Shown in pieces: positions 15,990-28,520 of a DNA stretch of 64,000 nt (the stretch's first letter is position 1; every line of letters begins with the position of its first letter). Location of the stretch: positions 1 to 64,000 of the forward strand of contig NZ_VWPY01000008.1 of NCBI RefSeq assembly GCF_011839805.1, read 5' to 3'. Under the pieces are notes generated by a model. That model saw nothing but the letters and a program-made list of their open reading frames with translations. It searched no databases and was not told where the DNA came from. The DNA comes from Kineococcus rubinsiae (GTDB lineage: Bacteria; Actinomycetota; Actinomycetes; Actinomycetales; Kineococcaceae). Position numbers and translations under genes: made by a program.

Positions 15990-17651
15990 GTGGACACCGA
16001 TGGCGGAGACTTCCGGGGCGTCTGGGAGCGCGCAGTGGCGCAGCTCGACGCCGACGGGGTCACCCAGCACCAGAAGGCCTTCGTGCGGCTCACGCAGCCC
16101 CTGGGCCTGCTGGACGGGACCGCGCTGCTGGCCGTGCCGAACGACCTCACCAAGGAGGTCATCGAGCAGAAGGTCCGCGAGCCGCTGACCCGGGCGCTGG
16201 CCGACCAGCTCGGCCACAGCGTCCGGCTCGCCGTGACCGTGGACGCCTCCATCGGGGGGACGCTGTCGCCGGAGCTGAACGGCGAGTCGGGCTCCGGCCC
16301 GGGGCACGGCGACCTGGAGCGCGAGCGGGTGGCCGGCGGGGACCCGGACGGTGCGACGACGCGACGCGGCTACGACGGCCGGCCGACGGACGCCCGCACG
16401 GGTGACTCCCGCACCGGTGACGCGCGGGGCGGCGGGGAGAACCGGCGCTACGACGACGACGGCTACGACGGCCGGGGCTCGGGCCGCCGCACGGCGGAGG
16501 ACGCCAACCCGCTCGACGACTCCGACCCCGACCTGCTCTTCACGGGCTTCAAGGTCGACCGCGGCCCCGGCACCGGGCGCCAGCCCTCGCGCGGGCGCAC
16601 CCCCAGCAAGGTCGAGAACGCGCGGCTGAACCCGAAGTACATCTTCGAGACCTTCGTCATCGGCGCCAGCAACCGCTTCGCGCACGCCGCGGCCGTCGCG
16701 GTCGCCGAGGCGCCGGCCAAGGCCTACAACCCGCTCTTCATCTACGGGGAGTCCGGGCTGGGCAAGACGCACCTGCTGCACGCCATCGGGCACTACGCGC
16801 AGAACCTCTACCCGGGCGTGCAGGTGCGGTACGTGAACTCCGAGGAGTTCACCAACGACTTCATCAACTCGATCCGCGACGACAAGGCGCAGGCCTTCCA
16901 GCGCCGCTACCGCGACGTCGACGTCCTCCTGATCGACGACATCCAGTTCCTGTCGAACAAGGTGCAGACGCAGGAGGAGTTCTTCCACACCTTCAACACG
17001 CTGCACAACGCGAGCAAGCAGGTGGTCATCACCTCCGACCTGCCGCCCAAGCAGCTGTCGGGGTTCGAGGAGCGCATGCGCAGCCGCTTCGAGTGGGGCC
17101 TGATCACCGACGTCCAGCCCCCGGACCTCGAGACCCGCATCGCCATCCTCCGCAAGAAGGCGACGGGGGAGCGCCTGGAGGCGCCCGACGACGTGCTGGA
17201 GTACATCGCGTCGAAGATCTCCTCCAACATCCGCGAGCTCGAGGGCGCGCTGATCCGCGTCACGGCCTTCGCGAGCCTCAACCGCCAGCCCGTCGACATG
17301 CAGCTGGCGGAGATCGTGCTGCGCGACCTCATCCCCAACGACGAGACGCCCGAGATCACGGCGTCGGCGATCATGGGCCAGACGGCGTCCTACTTCAGCG
17401 TCACGCTGGAGGACCTGTGCGGCACGTCCCGCTCCCGGACGCTCGTGACCGCCCGCCAGATCGCCATGTACCTGTGCCGGGAGCTGACCGAGCTGTCGCT
17501 GCCGAAGATCGGGCAGCACTTCGGCGGCCGCGACCACACGACCGTCATGCACGCCGAGCGCAAGATCCGGCAGCAGATGGCGGAGCGGCGCAGCACCTAC
17601 AACCAGGTGACCGAGCTGACCAACCGCATCAAGAAGCAGGCCGGCGCCTGA
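15990..17651 (+). CDS. dnaA: Chromosomal replication initiator protein DnaA
   Basis: The 553-residue protein binds DnaA boxes and melts oriC. Domain I (about 1-90) holds [16 protein letters not shown]. Domain II (about 90-195) is a long Gly/Asp/Arg-rich linker. Domain III is the AAA+ module, beginning at [23 protein letters not shown], with Walker [15 protein letters not shown] from residue 253, Walker [13 protein letters not shown] and the arginine-finger [13 protein letters not shown]. Domain IV ends with the box-binding signature [18 protein letters not shown] 15990 follows CGGGAG and gives the expected short N-terminus; the frame is open far upstream but without coding character. Confidence 0.98.
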   Translation: MDTDGGDFRGVWERAVAQLDADGVTQHQKAFVRLTQPLGLLDGTALLAVPNDLTKEVIEQKVREPLTRALADQLGHSVRLAVTVDASIGGTLSPELNGESGSGPGHGDLERERVAGGDPDGATTRRGYDGRPTDARTGDSRTGDARGGGENRRYDDDGYDGRGSGRRTAEDANPLDDSDPDLLFTGFKVDRGPGTGRQPSRGRTPSKVENARLNPKYIFETFVIGASNRFAHAAAVAVAEAPAKAYNPLFIYGESGLGKTHLLHAIGHYAQNLYPGVQVRYVNSEEFTNDFINSIRDDKAQAFQRRYRDVDVLLIDDIQFLSNKVQTQEEFFHTFNTLHNASKQVVITSDLPPKQLSGFEERMRSRFEWGLITDVQPPDLETRIAILRKKATGERLEAPDDVLEYIASKISSNIRELEGALIRVTAFASLNRQPVDMQLAEIVLRDLIPNDETPEITASAIMGQTASYFSVTLEDLCGTSRSRTLVTARQIAMYLCRELTELSLPKIGQHFGGRDHTTVMHAERKIRQQMAERRSTYNQVTELTNRIKKQAGA

Positions 17652-17695
17652 GGGCGCCCCACCACCCGCACCGCGGCGTCCTCGTGACGCCACCC

Positions 17696-17732
17696 GAGAG
17701 GGCCTCCCGACACCACGTCGAGGGGCCCTCTC
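17696..17732 (+). terminator. dnaA terminator hairpin
   Basis: GAGAGGGCC and GGCCCTCTC form a 9-bp stem 45 nt after the dnaA stop. The 3' arm and its trailer CCCTCTCCGTCGT are repeated once more about 30 nt downstream, so there may be two alternative 3' ends. Confidence 0.65.
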
Positions 17733-17779
17733 CGTCGTTCCCGGGGGCCCCTCTCCGTCGTCCCCGAGGGTCCGAGGAG

Positions 17780-18120
17780 GCCTCGCACACGCTCCGAGAG
17801 GTTGTCCACACGCTGGGGAAAGGCGTGTGGACATCCTCGCCCCGATCCGTGGACAACCCCGTGGACAGCGCGTGCACGCCGCCCCGTGCGCCTGTGGACG
17901 GGTGTGGACGCCGCGCGAGCGGCAGCCGGGCCTGTGGACGACCGGAGCTCGCCGTCCGCAGGCCACCCACAGCCCTGTGGACGGCGATCGAGCCGCTGAC
18001 CTGCGACGATGCGAAGTTGTCCACAGCGTCCACAAGGACTACTACGACGATGAACTCCTCCATGAAGATGTCCGTCAACCCACGAGAGGGGTGGACAACC
18101 CCGGTGGACGAGGGCGGCCG
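17780..18120. other. oriC: Replication origin oriC with DnaA boxes
   Basis: The 645-nt dnaA-dnaN gap holds at least ten copies of the actinobacterial DnaA box. Perfect TTGTCCACA lies at 17802-17810 and 18017-18025. Near matches on either strand lie at 17826-17834, 17848-17856, 17860-17868, 17893-17901, 17903-17911, 17933-17941, 17976-17984 and 18090-18098. The stretch 18033-18085 is visibly richer in A and T than anything around it and is the best candidate for the unwinding element. The gap holds no gene. A -10-like TACTGT at 18174-18179 may belong to dnaN. Confidence 0.93.
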
Positions 18121-18296
18121 GGCAGCCCTGGAGGCGGTGGTGGGCCCCGTTCTCCCACCGCCCGGGACTCCACTACTGTCAGGAGCCGTTCTCGTGCGCG
18201 TTCGTCGCCGGCCCCTCCAGGAGGCCGTCCCGGGCGGGGTGAGGGCCTCGTGGACAGCACGCCGGCTTCCCGGCGGTGGAGAAGGGGCGGTACCTG

Positions 18297-19424
18297 GTGG
18301 AGTTGCAGGTCGAGCGCGACGTGCTGGCCGACGCCGTCGCCTGGGCTGCGCGTGCCCTGCCGACGCGTCCCCCCGTCCCGGTCCTCGCAGGCGTCCTGCT
18401 CGAGGCCGACACCGAGGGGACGCTGACGCTGTCGACGTTCGACTACGAGGTGTCAGCGCGCGTCGAGGTGCCCGCCGAGGTCCGCACCGCGGGTCGCGTG
18501 CTCGTCTCGGGGCGCCTGCTGGCCGACATCTCCCGCAGCCTCCCGGGCCGTCCCGTGACGCTCGTGACCGAGGGCTCGAAGGTCACGCTGACCTGCGGCG
18601 CCAGCCGCTTCGCGCTGCTGACGATGCCGGTCGACGAGTACCCGGCCCTGCCGGCGCTGCCCGACTCCTCCGGGACCCTGACGGGCGACACCTTCACCGA
18701 GGCCGTCTCCCAGGTCACGATCGCCGCGAGCCGCGACGAGACGCTGCCGATCCTCACGGGCGTCCGGATGGAGATCGAGGGCGACCGGCTCACGCTGCTG
18801 GCCACCGACCGCTACCGCCTCGCGGTCCGCGAGCTGCGCTGGAACCCCTCGACGCCCGACATCTCGGCGATCGCCCTCGTGCGCGCCCGGACGCTGTCGG
18901 ACGTCGCCCGCTCCATCGGGGCGACGGGGTCGATCACCATGGCGCTGGCGGACGGCAAGAGCGACCTCATCGGCTTCCAGGCCGCGGGCCGCCACTCCAC
19001 GTCGCTGCTGGTCGACGGCGAGTACCCGAAGGTGCGCGCCCTCTTCCCGGCCGAGTCCCCCACCTACGCCGTGGTCTCCACCGCGGCCCTCACCGAGGCC
19101 GTCAAGCGGGTCGCGCTCGTCGCCGAGCGCAACACCCCCGTCCGCTTGCGCTTCGAAGAGGGTCTGCTGTCCTTGGAGGCGGGCCAGGGTGACGACGCGC
19201 AGGCGTCGGAGGCGCTCGACGCGACCCTCACGGGGGAGCCGATCGCGATCGCCTTCAACCCCCAGTTCCTGCTCGACGGCCTGGGGGCGCTGAACACGGA
19301 GTTCGCCCGCCTGTCGTTCACCCAGTCCACGCGACCGGCCGTCATCACGGGGCAGGCCAGCGCGGACAGCGGGGACGACGACACCTACAAGTACCTGCTG
19401 ATGCCGGTTCGACTCGCCGGCTGA
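18297..19424 (+). CDS. dnaN: DNA polymerase III sliding clamp, beta subunit
   Basis: The 375-residue ring protein tethers DNA polymerase III. The N-terminus VELQVERDVLADAVAWAARALPTRPPVPVLAGVLLEA and the C-terminus DTYKYLLMPVRLAG (last residues contacting polymerase peptides) are typical, with three clamp domains of about 120 residues each between. GTG 18297 was preferred because GGAGAAGGGGCGG precedes it and it gives the family start; the GTG at 18276 has no ribosome site. It is followed by gnd after 52 nt. Confidence 0.97.
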   Translation: MELQVERDVLADAVAWAARALPTRPPVPVLAGVLLEADTEGTLTLSTFDYEVSARVEVPAEVRTAGRVLVSGRLLADISRSLPGRPVTLVTEGSKVTLTCGASRFALLTMPVDEYPALPALPDSSGTLTGDTFTEAVSQVTIAASRDETLPILTGVRMEIEGDRLTLLATDRYRLAVRELRWNPSTPDISAIALVRARTLSDVARSIGATGSITMALADGKSDLIGFQAAGRHSTSLLVDGEYPKVRALFPAESPTYAVVSTAALTEAVKRVALVAERNTPVRLRFEEGLLSLEAGQGDDAQASEALDATLTGEPIAIAFNPQFLLDGLGALNTEFARLSFTQSTRPAVITGQASADSGDDDTYKYLLMPVRLAG

Positions 19425-19476
19425 CGCCGGCGACCGCAGACGCCCGGGAGCCCCGGGTCACACGAGGGGAAACTTC

Positions 19477-20388
19477 ATGCACATCGGACTCGTCGGCCTG
19501 GGCAAGATGGGCGGGAACATGCGCTCCCGCCTGCGCGAGAAGGGCCTGGAGGTCACGGGCTACGACCCGAACCCCGACGTCACCGACGTGCCCAGCCTCC
19601 AGGCGCTGGTGGAGGCCCTCCCCTCGCCCCGCGTCGTCTGGGTGATGGTCCCCTCCGGCAGGATCACGCGAGACACGGTGGCGAGCCTCGCCCCGCTGCT
19701 CAAGGACGGTGACCTGGTCATCGACGGCGGCAACTCGAAGTGGACCGACGACGAGATCAACGCCAAGCTCCTGAGCGAGCGCGGCACGGGCTACATGGAC
19801 TGCGGCGTCTCCGGCGGGGTCTGGGGCAAGGACAACGGCTACGGCCTCATGGCCGGCGGCGCCGACGCGCACGTCAAGCTCGCGATGCCGGTCTTCGACG
19901 CGCTGCGCCCCGACGGCCCCCGCGAGGAGGGCTTCGTCCACGCCGGCGGCGTGGGTGCGGGCCACTACTCCAAGATGGTCCACAACGGCATCGAGTACGG
20001 CCTCATGCACGCCTACGCCGAGGGCTACGAGCTCCTCGAGGCGAAGGGCATCATCAAGGACGTCCCCGCCGTCTTCAAGGCGTGGACCCGCGGCACCGTG
20101 GTCCGCTCGTGGCTGCTGGACCTCATGGTCCTCGCCCTGGAGCAGGACCCGAAGCTCGACCACATCCGCGGCTACGCGCAGGACTCCGGCGAGGGCCGCT
20201 GGACGCTCGAGCAGGCCATCGAGAACGCCGTGCCCATGCCCGTGCTCGCGGCCGCGCTCTTCGCCCGCTTCTCCTCCCGCCAGGAGGACTCGCCGTCCAT
20301 CAAGGCCGTCGCGGCGCTGCGCAACCAGTTCGGCGGCCACGCGGTCACCGAGGCCGGGCCCTCCTCCGGCGCCGGCTCCGTCAGCTAG
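19477..20388 (+). CDS. gnd: 6-phosphogluconate dehydrogenase, decarboxylating (short form)
   Basis: The 303-residue enzyme turns 6-phosphogluconate into ribulose 5-phosphate and CO2. The dinucleotide site [12 protein letters not shown], the substrate motif [11 protein letters not shown] and the catalytic [10 protein letters not shown] are present. It is of the short type (about 300 residues, not 470), commonly linked with NAD rather than NADP. In many actinobacteria gnd sits between dnaN and recF as here. ATG 19477 follows CGAGGGGA. Confidence 0.95.
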   Translation: MHIGLVGLGKMGGNMRSRLREKGLEVTGYDPNPDVTDVPSLQALVEALPSPRVVWVMVPSGRITRDTVASLAPLLKDGDLVIDGGNSKWTDDEINAKLLSERGTGYMDCGVSGGVWGKDNGYGLMAGGADAHVKLAMPVFDALRPDGPREEGFVHAGGVGAGHYSKMVHNGIEYGLMHAYAEGYELLEAKGIIKDVPAVFKAWTRGTVVRSWLLDLMVLALEQDPKLDHIRGYAQDSGEGRWTLEQAIENAVPMPVLAAALFARFSSRQEDSPSIKAVAALRNQFGGHAVTEAGPSSGAGSVS

Positions 20389-20431
20389 GCCCGCAGGGCC
20401 GAGACGCGGGCGACGAGAACCCGGTACGGGC

Positions 20432-21607
20432 GTGCACGTCGCGCACCTCTCCCTGGTGGACTACCGGTCCTACGCCGAGCTCGAGCTGGACCTCGGCCCG
20501 GGCACGACGACGTTCGTCGGGCTCAACGGCCAGGGCAAGACGAACCTCGTCGAGGCCATCGGCTACGTCGCCACGCTCTCCAGCCACCGCGTCTCGGGCG
20601 ACGGTCCGCTCGTGCGCCAGGGAGCGGCCCGCGCCGTCGTGCGGGCGGAGCTGGTGCGCGGCGGCCGCCGCGCCCTCGTGGAGCTGGAGATCACGCCGGG
20701 CCGGGCCAACCGCGCCCGGCTGAACTCCTCCCCGGTGCGGCGCCCGCGCGACGTGCTGGGCACCCTGCGGACCGTGCTGTTCGCCCCCGAGGACCTCGCG
20801 CTCGTCAAGGGCGACCCCGACGGGCGGCGGCGCTACCTCGACGACCTCCTGGTCACGCGGTGGCCGCGGGTCGCGGGCGTCCGCAGCGACTACGACCGGG
20901 TGCTGCGCCAGCGCACGGCCCTGCTCAAGTCGGCGGGTGCGGCGCTGCGCTCGGGCCGGGGTGACGCGTCCGTCCTCGACGTCTGGGACGACCAGCTCGC
21001 GAGCATCGGCGCGGAGCTGCTGGCCGCGCGGCTCGCGCTCCTGGCGGACCTGCGCGAGCCCGTCGCCGGGGCCTACCAGGCCGTCAGCCGGGGCCAGGGC
21101 GACCTCGAGCTGACCTACCGCAGCGCGCTGCCGCTTCTCGCCGACGGCGTCGCCACCCGGCCCGGGGGTGCGCAACCCACCCGCGAGGACCTCCGGCAGG
21201 CGCTGCTGGCGGCCATGGGCGAGCAGCGCAAGGCGGAGCTGGACCGCGGCGTCTGCCTCGTCGGCCCGCAGCGCGACGACCTCGTCCTCACCCTCGGCGG
21301 GATGCCCGCCAAGGGCTACGCGAGCCACGGCGAGTCCTGGTCGGTGGCCCTGGGCCTGCGCCTGGCCAGCTACCGGCTGCTGCTGGCCGACGGCGCCTCG
21401 GAGGACCCGGGCGGCCCCGTCCTCGTCCTGGACGACGTGTTCGCCGAGCTGGACGCCGGCCGCCGCGAGCGGCTCGCGGAGGTCGTCGCGGACGCCGAGC
21501 AGGTGCTGGTCACCGCCGCCGTGCCCGAGGACGTCCCCGAGGCGCTGCGCGGGTCGGGGGCCTCGCGCGTGGACGTCGTGACGGGGAGCGCCGTCCGTGC
21601 CGTTTGA
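20432..21607 (+). CDS. recF: DNA replication and repair protein RecF
   Basis: The 391-residue SMC-like ATPase loads RecA at gaps. It starts [29 protein letters not shown] with Walker [25 protein letters not shown] and the late signature region [22 protein letters not shown] with Walker [21 protein letters not shown] follow. GTG 20432 gives the family N-terminus; no strong ribosome site is visible. Its stop lies 11 nt inside the next gene. Confidence 0.96.
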   Translation: MHVAHLSLVDYRSYAELELDLGPGTTTFVGLNGQGKTNLVEAIGYVATLSSHRVSGDGPLVRQGAARAVVRAELVRGGRRALVELEITPGRANRARLNSSPVRRPRDVLGTLRTVLFAPEDLALVKGDPDGRRRYLDDLLVTRWPRVAGVRSDYDRVLRQRTALLKSAGAALRSGRGDASVLDVWDDQLASIGAELLAARLALLADLREPVAGAYQAVSRGQGDLELTYRSALPLLADGVATRPGGAQPTREDLRQALLAAMGEQRKAELDRGVCLVGPQRDDLVLTLGGMPAKGYASHGESWSVALGLRLASYRLLLADGASEDPGGPVLVLDDVFAELDAGRRERLAEVVADAEQVLVTAAVPEDVPEALRGSGASRVDVVTGSAVRAV

Positions 21608-22283
21608 CCCCCTGCCGCCTGAAGCCCTGCCACCCGAGCCCCTCCCGCCCGACTCCCGCCCGCCCGAGCCGGGCGGGGACGACTCCGACGCCGTCGAGCT
21701 GCCACCCCCCGCGGTGGGCGGCACCGACGACGCCGGCGACGAGCCGAGCGGTGCCGACCTGGCCCGCTCCGCCCTCGGCCGGGCCCGCGCGGCCGCGGGC
21801 GCGCGCGGGCTGCGCCCCTCGAACGCCCCCCTGGGCACGAAGGCGACCAAGGACGCCTTCGGTCGCGCCTACGGCCGGCCCCGGCGCGGTGACGCGTCCG
21901 CCCGCTCGGGCGCGTGGCCCGACGCGCGCGACCCGCAGGCGCTGGGCGGCACCCTGCACCGCCTGGTCGGGGAGCGGGGGTGGGAGCAGCCCGTCGCGGT
22001 CGGCGGCGCCTTCGGGCGCTGGGACGTCGTCGTGGGCCCCGAGCTCGCGGGGCACTGCACGCCGGAGTCCCTCGACGAGGGGACGCTGACGGTCCGCGCG
22101 GAGTCCACGGCGTGGGCGACGCAGGTCCGCCTGCTGGTCAGCGTGCTGGTGCGCCGCCTCGACGAGGAGCTCGGCCACGGCGTCGTCACGAAGGTCGTCG
22201 TCAAGGGCCCGACCCGCCCGTCCTGGCGAAAGGGCGGCCGCAGCGCCACGGGCGGCCGGGGTCCGCGCGACACCTACGGCTGA
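21597..22283 (+). CDS. DciA-type replicative helicase loader (DUF721)
   Basis: The 228-residue protein has a Pro/Glu-rich N-terminus with repeated LPPEP-like motifs, a basic middle, and a C-terminal DUF721/DciA domain of about 100 residues ([65 protein letters not shown]). DciA interacts with DnaB helicase in bacteria that lack DnaC. The recF-dciA-gyrB order is standard in actinobacteria. GTG 21597 overlaps recF by 11 nt. Confidence 0.9.
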   Translation: MPFDPLPPEALPPEPLPPDSRPPEPGGDDSDAVELPPPAVGGTDDAGDEPSGADLARSALGRARAAAGARGLRPSNAPLGTKATKDAFGRAYGRPRRGDASARSGAWPDARDPQALGGTLHRLVGERGWEQPVAVGGAFGRWDVVVGPELAGHCTPESLDEGTLTVRAESTAWATQVRLLVSVLVRRLDEELGHGVVTKVVVKGPTRPSWRKGGRSATGGRGPRDTYG

Positions 22284-22440
22284 GGCGGACGCCCTACCAC
22301 CCGCGGCCTCCGGTGAGAAGGGGATGCAGCCGCCGATCGGGCGCAGGATCCGCCGAGGGGGCTTCGTGTAGGTCCCCACCCACCCGGGGGGTCGAACGGT
22401 CTGGGGGGCGCCACAGGGCCGCTCAGCGCGGCTGTCCCCC

Positions 22441-22457
22441 TGTGGACGGGGTAAGAT
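22441..22457 (+). promoter_or_regulatory. gyrB promoter -10 with overlapping DnaA-box-like sequence
   Basis: The 300-nt dciA-gyrB gap holds a good -10 element TAAGAT (22452-22457), directly preceded by TGTGGACGG (22441-22449), a near match to the DnaA box. No convincing -35 hexamer is seen. Otherwise the gap holds no gene I can support. Confidence 0.55.
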
Positions 22458-22583
22458 GGACGCAGAACCTGGCCGTCGACGGGCCCGTGGCGCCCTCCGG
22501 CTCCGCGTCCGGTTGCGCTGAGCACCAGCTCGGTCGCGCCTGTGCCTCGACGACGTGCCGACGCGGAGGGAGAACACCCAGTC

Positions 22584-24704
22584 GTGCCTGACGAGAACCG
22601 TCCCGAGGACGAGCAGCCCGAGACCCCGGCGCAGGAGACCGCAGCCGGAGCGAGCGGGCCGGAGGCGCCGGACGGTTCGGTCCCGTCGCTCGCGGACGCG
22701 CTGACCGACGACGGCGACGTCGCGCAGGGCGGGGGCGACGAGTACGGCGCGGGTGCGATCACGGTGCTCGAGGGGCTGGAGGCCGTCCGCAAGCGGCCCG
22801 GCATGTACATCGGCTCCACGGGTGAGCGCGGCCTGCACCACCTCGTCTACGAGGTCGTCGACAACTCCGTCGACGAGGCGCTGGCCGGCCACTGCGACCG
22901 CATCGACGTGGGCATGACCGCCGACGGCGGCATCCGGGTGATCGACAACGGCCGCGGGATCCCGGTCGACGTCATGGAGGGCGAGGGGCGTCCCGCGGTC
23001 GAGGTCGTCCTGACGGTCCTGCACGCGGGCGGCAAGTTCGGCGGCGGCGGGTACTCCGTCTCCGGCGGCCTGCACGGCGTCGGCATCTCGGTCGTCAACG
23101 CGCTCTCGCGGCGCCTGGACCTGGAGATCCGCCGGCAGGGCTTCGTCTGGCGCCAGTCCTACGCGCACGGCGTGCCGACGGCTCCCCTCGTCAAGGGCGA
23201 GGCCAGCACCGAGACCGGCACCATCATCACGTTCTGGCCCAGCGCCGAGACGTTCGAGACGGTCGAGTTCGACTTCGAGACGCTGCGCACGCGCTTCCAG
23301 CAGATGGCGTTCCTCAACAAGGGCCTCACCATCAACCTGGTCGACGAGCGCGAGCAGCCGGGCGAGGACGAGGCGGAGGCCGAGGCGACCGACGCGAAGC
23401 AGCTGCGCGAGGTCTCCTACAACTACGCCGACGGCCTCGTCGACTACGTCCGCCACGTGAACGCGCTCAAGAAGAACGAGCCGATCCACGAGTCGATCAT
23501 CTCGCTGGAGGCCGAGGACACCGACAAGGGGATCTCGGTCGAGCTCGCCCTGCAGTGGACGACCGCGTACACGGAATCGGTGTTCACCTACGCGAACACC
23601 ATCAACACCTCCGAGGGCGGCACGCACGAGGCCGGCTTCCGCACCGCGCTGACCAACCTCGTCATCGACTACGCCCGCGAGACCAAGCAGCTGAAGGAGA
23701 AGGAGACCCTCGAGGGCTCCGACATCCGCGAGGGGCTGACCGCGGTCATCTCCGTCAAGCTCGCCGAGCCGCAGTTCGAGGGCCAGACGAAGACCAAGCT
23801 GGGCAACACCATCGCCCGCACCTTCGTGCAGCAGCAGGTGCGCGAGCACCTCGGCCACTGGTTCCAGGCGAACCCCCGCGAGGCGCGCGCGATCGCGGCG
23901 AAGGCCGTGTCCGCCTCCGTCGCGCGGATGGCCGCCCGCAAGGCGCGCGACGCCACCCGCAAGGGCCTGCTGGAGCGCAACTCGCTGCCCGGCAAGCTGA
24001 AGGACTGCCAGTCGAACAACCCCGCCGAGTGCGAGGTGTTCATCGTCGAGGGCGACTCCGCCGGTGGTTCGGCCACGCGCGGCCGCGACCCGCGGACCCA
24101 GGCGATCCTGCCGATCCGCGGCAAGATCCTCAACGTCGAGAAGGCGCGGCTGGACCGGGCGCTCGGCAACCAGGAGGTCCAGGCCCTCATCACGGCCTTC
24201 GGCACGGGCATCGGCGAGGAGCTCAACCTCGACAAGCTCCGCTACCACAAGATCGTGATCATGGCGGACGCCGACGTCGACGGCCAGCACATCCGGACGC
24301 TGCTGCTGACGCTGCTGTTCCGCTACATGAAGCCGCTGGTGGAGAACGGCCACGTGTACCTCGCGCAGCCGCCGCTGTACCGGATCAAGTGGCAGGGCGG
24401 GGCGGCGCACGAGTTCGCCTACTCCGACCGGGAGCGCGACGCGCTGATCGCCGACGGGCTGGCGGCCGGCAAGAAGCTGCCCAAGGAGAACAACACCCAG
24501 CGGTACAAGGGTCTCGGGGAGATGAACTGGGACGAGCTGTCCGAGACGACGATGGACCGCGCGCACCGCACGCTGCTCCAGGTCACGCTCGAGGACGCGG
24601 CGGCCGCCGACACGATGTTCTCGGTCCTCATGGGGGAGGACGTCGAGTCGCGGCGCTCCTTCATCCAGCGCAACGCCCGCGACGTCCGGTTCCTCGACGT
24701 GTAG
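22584..24704 (+). CDS. gyrB: DNA gyrase subunit B
   Basis: The 706-residue subunit holds the ATPase of gyrase. An acidic N-terminal tail of about 60 residues precedes the core: [42 protein letters not shown] (ATP site), [30 protein letters not shown]. The Toprim domain shows [14 protein letters not shown] and [23 protein letters not shown]; the C-terminus is [13 protein letters not shown] and [14 protein letters not shown] 22584 is preferred because GGAGGG lies upstream; GTG 22542 would add 14 residues. Confidence 0.96.
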   Translation: MPDENRPEDEQPETPAQETAAGASGPEAPDGSVPSLADALTDDGDVAQGGGDEYGAGAITVLEGLEAVRKRPGMYIGSTGERGLHHLVYEVVDNSVDEALAGHCDRIDVGMTADGGIRVIDNGRGIPVDVMEGEGRPAVEVVLTVLHAGGKFGGGGYSVSGGLHGVGISVVNALSRRLDLEIRRQGFVWRQSYAHGVPTAPLVKGEASTETGTIITFWPSAETFETVEFDFETLRTRFQQMAFLNKGLTINLVDEREQPGEDEAEAEATDAKQLREVSYNYADGLVDYVRHVNALKKNEPIHESIISLEAEDTDKGISVELALQWTTAYTESVFTYANTINTSEGGTHEAGFRTALTNLVIDYARETKQLKEKETLEGSDIREGLTAVISVKLAEPQFEGQTKTKLGNTIARTFVQQQVREHLGHWFQANPREARAIAAKAVSASVARMAARKARDATRKGLLERNSLPGKLKDCQSNNPAECEVFIVEGDSAGGSATRGRDPRTQAILPIRGKILNVEKARLDRALGNQEVQALITAFGTGIGEELNLDKLRYHKIVIMADADVDGQHIRTLLLTLLFRYMKPLVENGHVYLAQPPLYRIKWQGGAAHEFAYSDRERDALIADGLAAGKKLPKENNTQRYKGLGEMNWDELSETTMDRAHRTLLQVTLEDAAAADTMFSVLMGEDVESRRSFIQRNARDVRFLDV

Positions 24705-24705
24705 C

Positions 24706-24721
24706 GGTTCCACGTGGAACA
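24706..24721. promoter_or_regulatory. parS site between gyrB and gyrA
   Basis: GGTTCCACGTGGAACA has the perfect core GTTCCACGTGGAAC and starts one base after the gyrB stop. It is on the opposite side of oriC from the parA/rsmG cluster and is the only strong site in non-coding DNA. Confidence 0.94.
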
Positions 24722-24781
24722 CCCCGTGGGAGCACCGCCCGCCGAGATCCGCCCGAGCACGCCTGAGAGGGAACCCGCACC

Positions 24782-27525
<2,744 letters not shown>

Positions 27526-27529
<4 letters not shown>

Positions 27530-27996
27530 GCCCCGCCGAACGAACGGCGTCGACGCCCGCGTCGGCCACGGCGAGCGGCGGTGCGGCCCCCCGGCCCACC
27601 GCCCGCGCGTCCTCCGCCGGCGCCGTCGACTCCGTCCCCCGTCGTGTGCGCCTCACGCTGGCGCGCATCGACCCGTGGTCGGTGACCAAGCTGTCGTTCC
27701 TGCTGTCGGTCGCGGTGGGCATCGCCCTGGTGGTCGCGACGGGCGTGGTGTGGAGCGTCCTGAACGGGATGGGCGTCTTCACCGACCTCGACGGGCTGCT
27801 GCACGACATCGCGGGCAACGAGATCGACATCTCGCTGCTCGACTACGTCGGCTTCGGCAAGGTCATCTCGCTCGCGACGGTGATCGCCGTGATCGACGTG
27901 GTCCTGCTGACCGCGCTGTCGACGATCGTGGCGTTCCTCTACAACGTGTCGTCCGCGCTCGTCGGCGGCCTGCACGTCACCCTCTCCGACGACTGA
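27526..27996 (+). CDS. DUF3566 membrane protein
   Basis: The 156-residue protein has a Ser/Ala/Thr-rich N-terminus of about 45 residues, then [37 protein letters not shown] with the first membrane helix, a hydrophilic loop, and a second helix ([28 protein letters not shown]). This is the DUF3566 family, almost always directly after gyrA in actinobacteria. The function is not established. It overlaps the gyrA stop by 4 nt, so it is co-translated. Confidence 0.93.
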
Positions 27997-28008
27997 TCCC
28001 CGGGGGCG

Positions 28009-28035
28009 GGGGCGGCGTTTTGGGAGTGCCGCCCC
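28009..28035 (+). terminator. Hairpin after the DUF3566 gene
   Basis: GGGGCGGC and GCCGCCCC form an 8-bp stem around GTTTTGGGAGT, 12 nt after the stop. A promoter-like TTGGGA (28020-28025), 18 nt, TACAGT (28044-28049) for the tRNA overlaps its loop. Confidence 0.6.
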
Positions 28036-28074
28036 TCCTCGGGTACAGTCGTCGAGCCGCGTGCGACGCGGCAC

Positions 28075-28148
28075 GGGCCTATAGCTCAGTTGGTTAGAGC
28101 GCTTCGCTGATAACGAAGAGGTCACTGGTTCAAATCCAGTTAGGCCCA
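28075..28148 (+). tRNA. tRNA-Ile (anticodon GAT)
   Basis: The 74-nt cloverleaf has acceptor arms GGGCCTA and TAGGCCC, a D arm with AGCTCAGTTGGTTAGAGC, anticodon loop CTGATAA (GAT) and a T arm with GGTTCAAATCC. CCA is not encoded. Confidence 0.98.
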
Positions 28149-28175
28149 CTCCCGTCCCTTCGCGGAGGTCCCGAA

Positions 28176-28292
28176 GTGAAGAAGCTCCTCCTCGTGGCCG
28201 CCGTCGCCGGTGCCGTGGTCGTCTACCGCCGCAAGGCGTCCGAGAAGGCCGAGCGGGACCTCTGGGCCGAGGCGACCGACACGGTCCGCTGA
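28176..28292 (+). CDS. DLW-39 family microprotein
   Basis: This 38-residue protein, MKKLLLVAAVAGAVVVYRRK followed by ASEKAERDLWAEATDTVR, has one short hydrophobic helix, a basic stop-transfer segment and the DLW motif that names the family. It lies between the tRNA-Ile and tRNA-Ala genes, the position typical for actinobacteria. GTG 28176 has GGAGG 8 nt upstream. The function is unknown; a membrane location is inferred. Confidence 0.9.
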   Translation: MKKLLLVAAVAGAVVVYRRKASEKAERDLWAEATDTVR

Positions 28293-28302
28293 GTCCGCCC
28301 GG

Positions 28303-28375
28303 GGGGGCGTGGCGCAATTGGTAGCGCACCTGCTTTGCAAGCAGGGGGTTAGGGGTTCGAGTCCCCTCGCCTCCA
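28303..28375 (+). tRNA. tRNA-Ala (anticodon TGC)
   Basis: The 73-nt cloverleaf has acceptor arms GGGGGCG and CGCCTCC (one G-T pair), D arm GCGCAATTGGTAGCGC, anticodon loop TTTGCAA (TGC) and T arm GGGGTTCGAGTCCCC. CCA is not encoded. Confidence 0.98.
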
Positions 28376-28384
28376 CCCCGCGAG

Positions 28385-28421
28385 AGGGCCAGGTCTGAGG
28401 CAGTCGCCTCGACCTGGCCCT
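28385..28421 (+). terminator. tRNA-Ala terminator
   Basis: AGGGCCAGGTC and GACCTGGCCCT form an 11-bp stem; the interior TGAGGC...GCCTC can pair further. It begins 10 nt after the tRNA. Confidence 0.8.
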
Positions 28422-28474
28422 TCGTCGTCGGACCCCGTCCGCGACGCGCCCTGGACGCTCAACAGCCGAGACGA

Positions 28475-28509
28475 CGAAGGCCCTCCCCGCAGCGCGGGGA
28501 GGGCCTTCG
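28475..28509. terminator. Strong hairpin facing the minus-strand gene
   Basis: CGAAGGCCCTCCCCGC and GCGGGGAGGGCCTTCG form a perfect 16-bp stem around AGC. It ends 12 nt from the stop codon of the minus-strand gene and probably terminates it; being symmetrical it can also stop leftover tRNA transcription. Confidence 0.85.
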
Positions 28510-28520
28510 CGTGTCCGGGC

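Noticed and set aside
18276-18296. Earlier GTG start for dnaN
   Set aside because: It has no ribosome site, while GTG 18297 has a purine-rich one and gives the usual DnaN N-terminus.
21510-24722. 1070-codon minus-strand frame opposite recF, dciA and gyrB
   Set aside because: It is an Asp/Val/Leu/Arg-rich antisense shadow caused by high GC; gyrB on the other strand has full family motifs.
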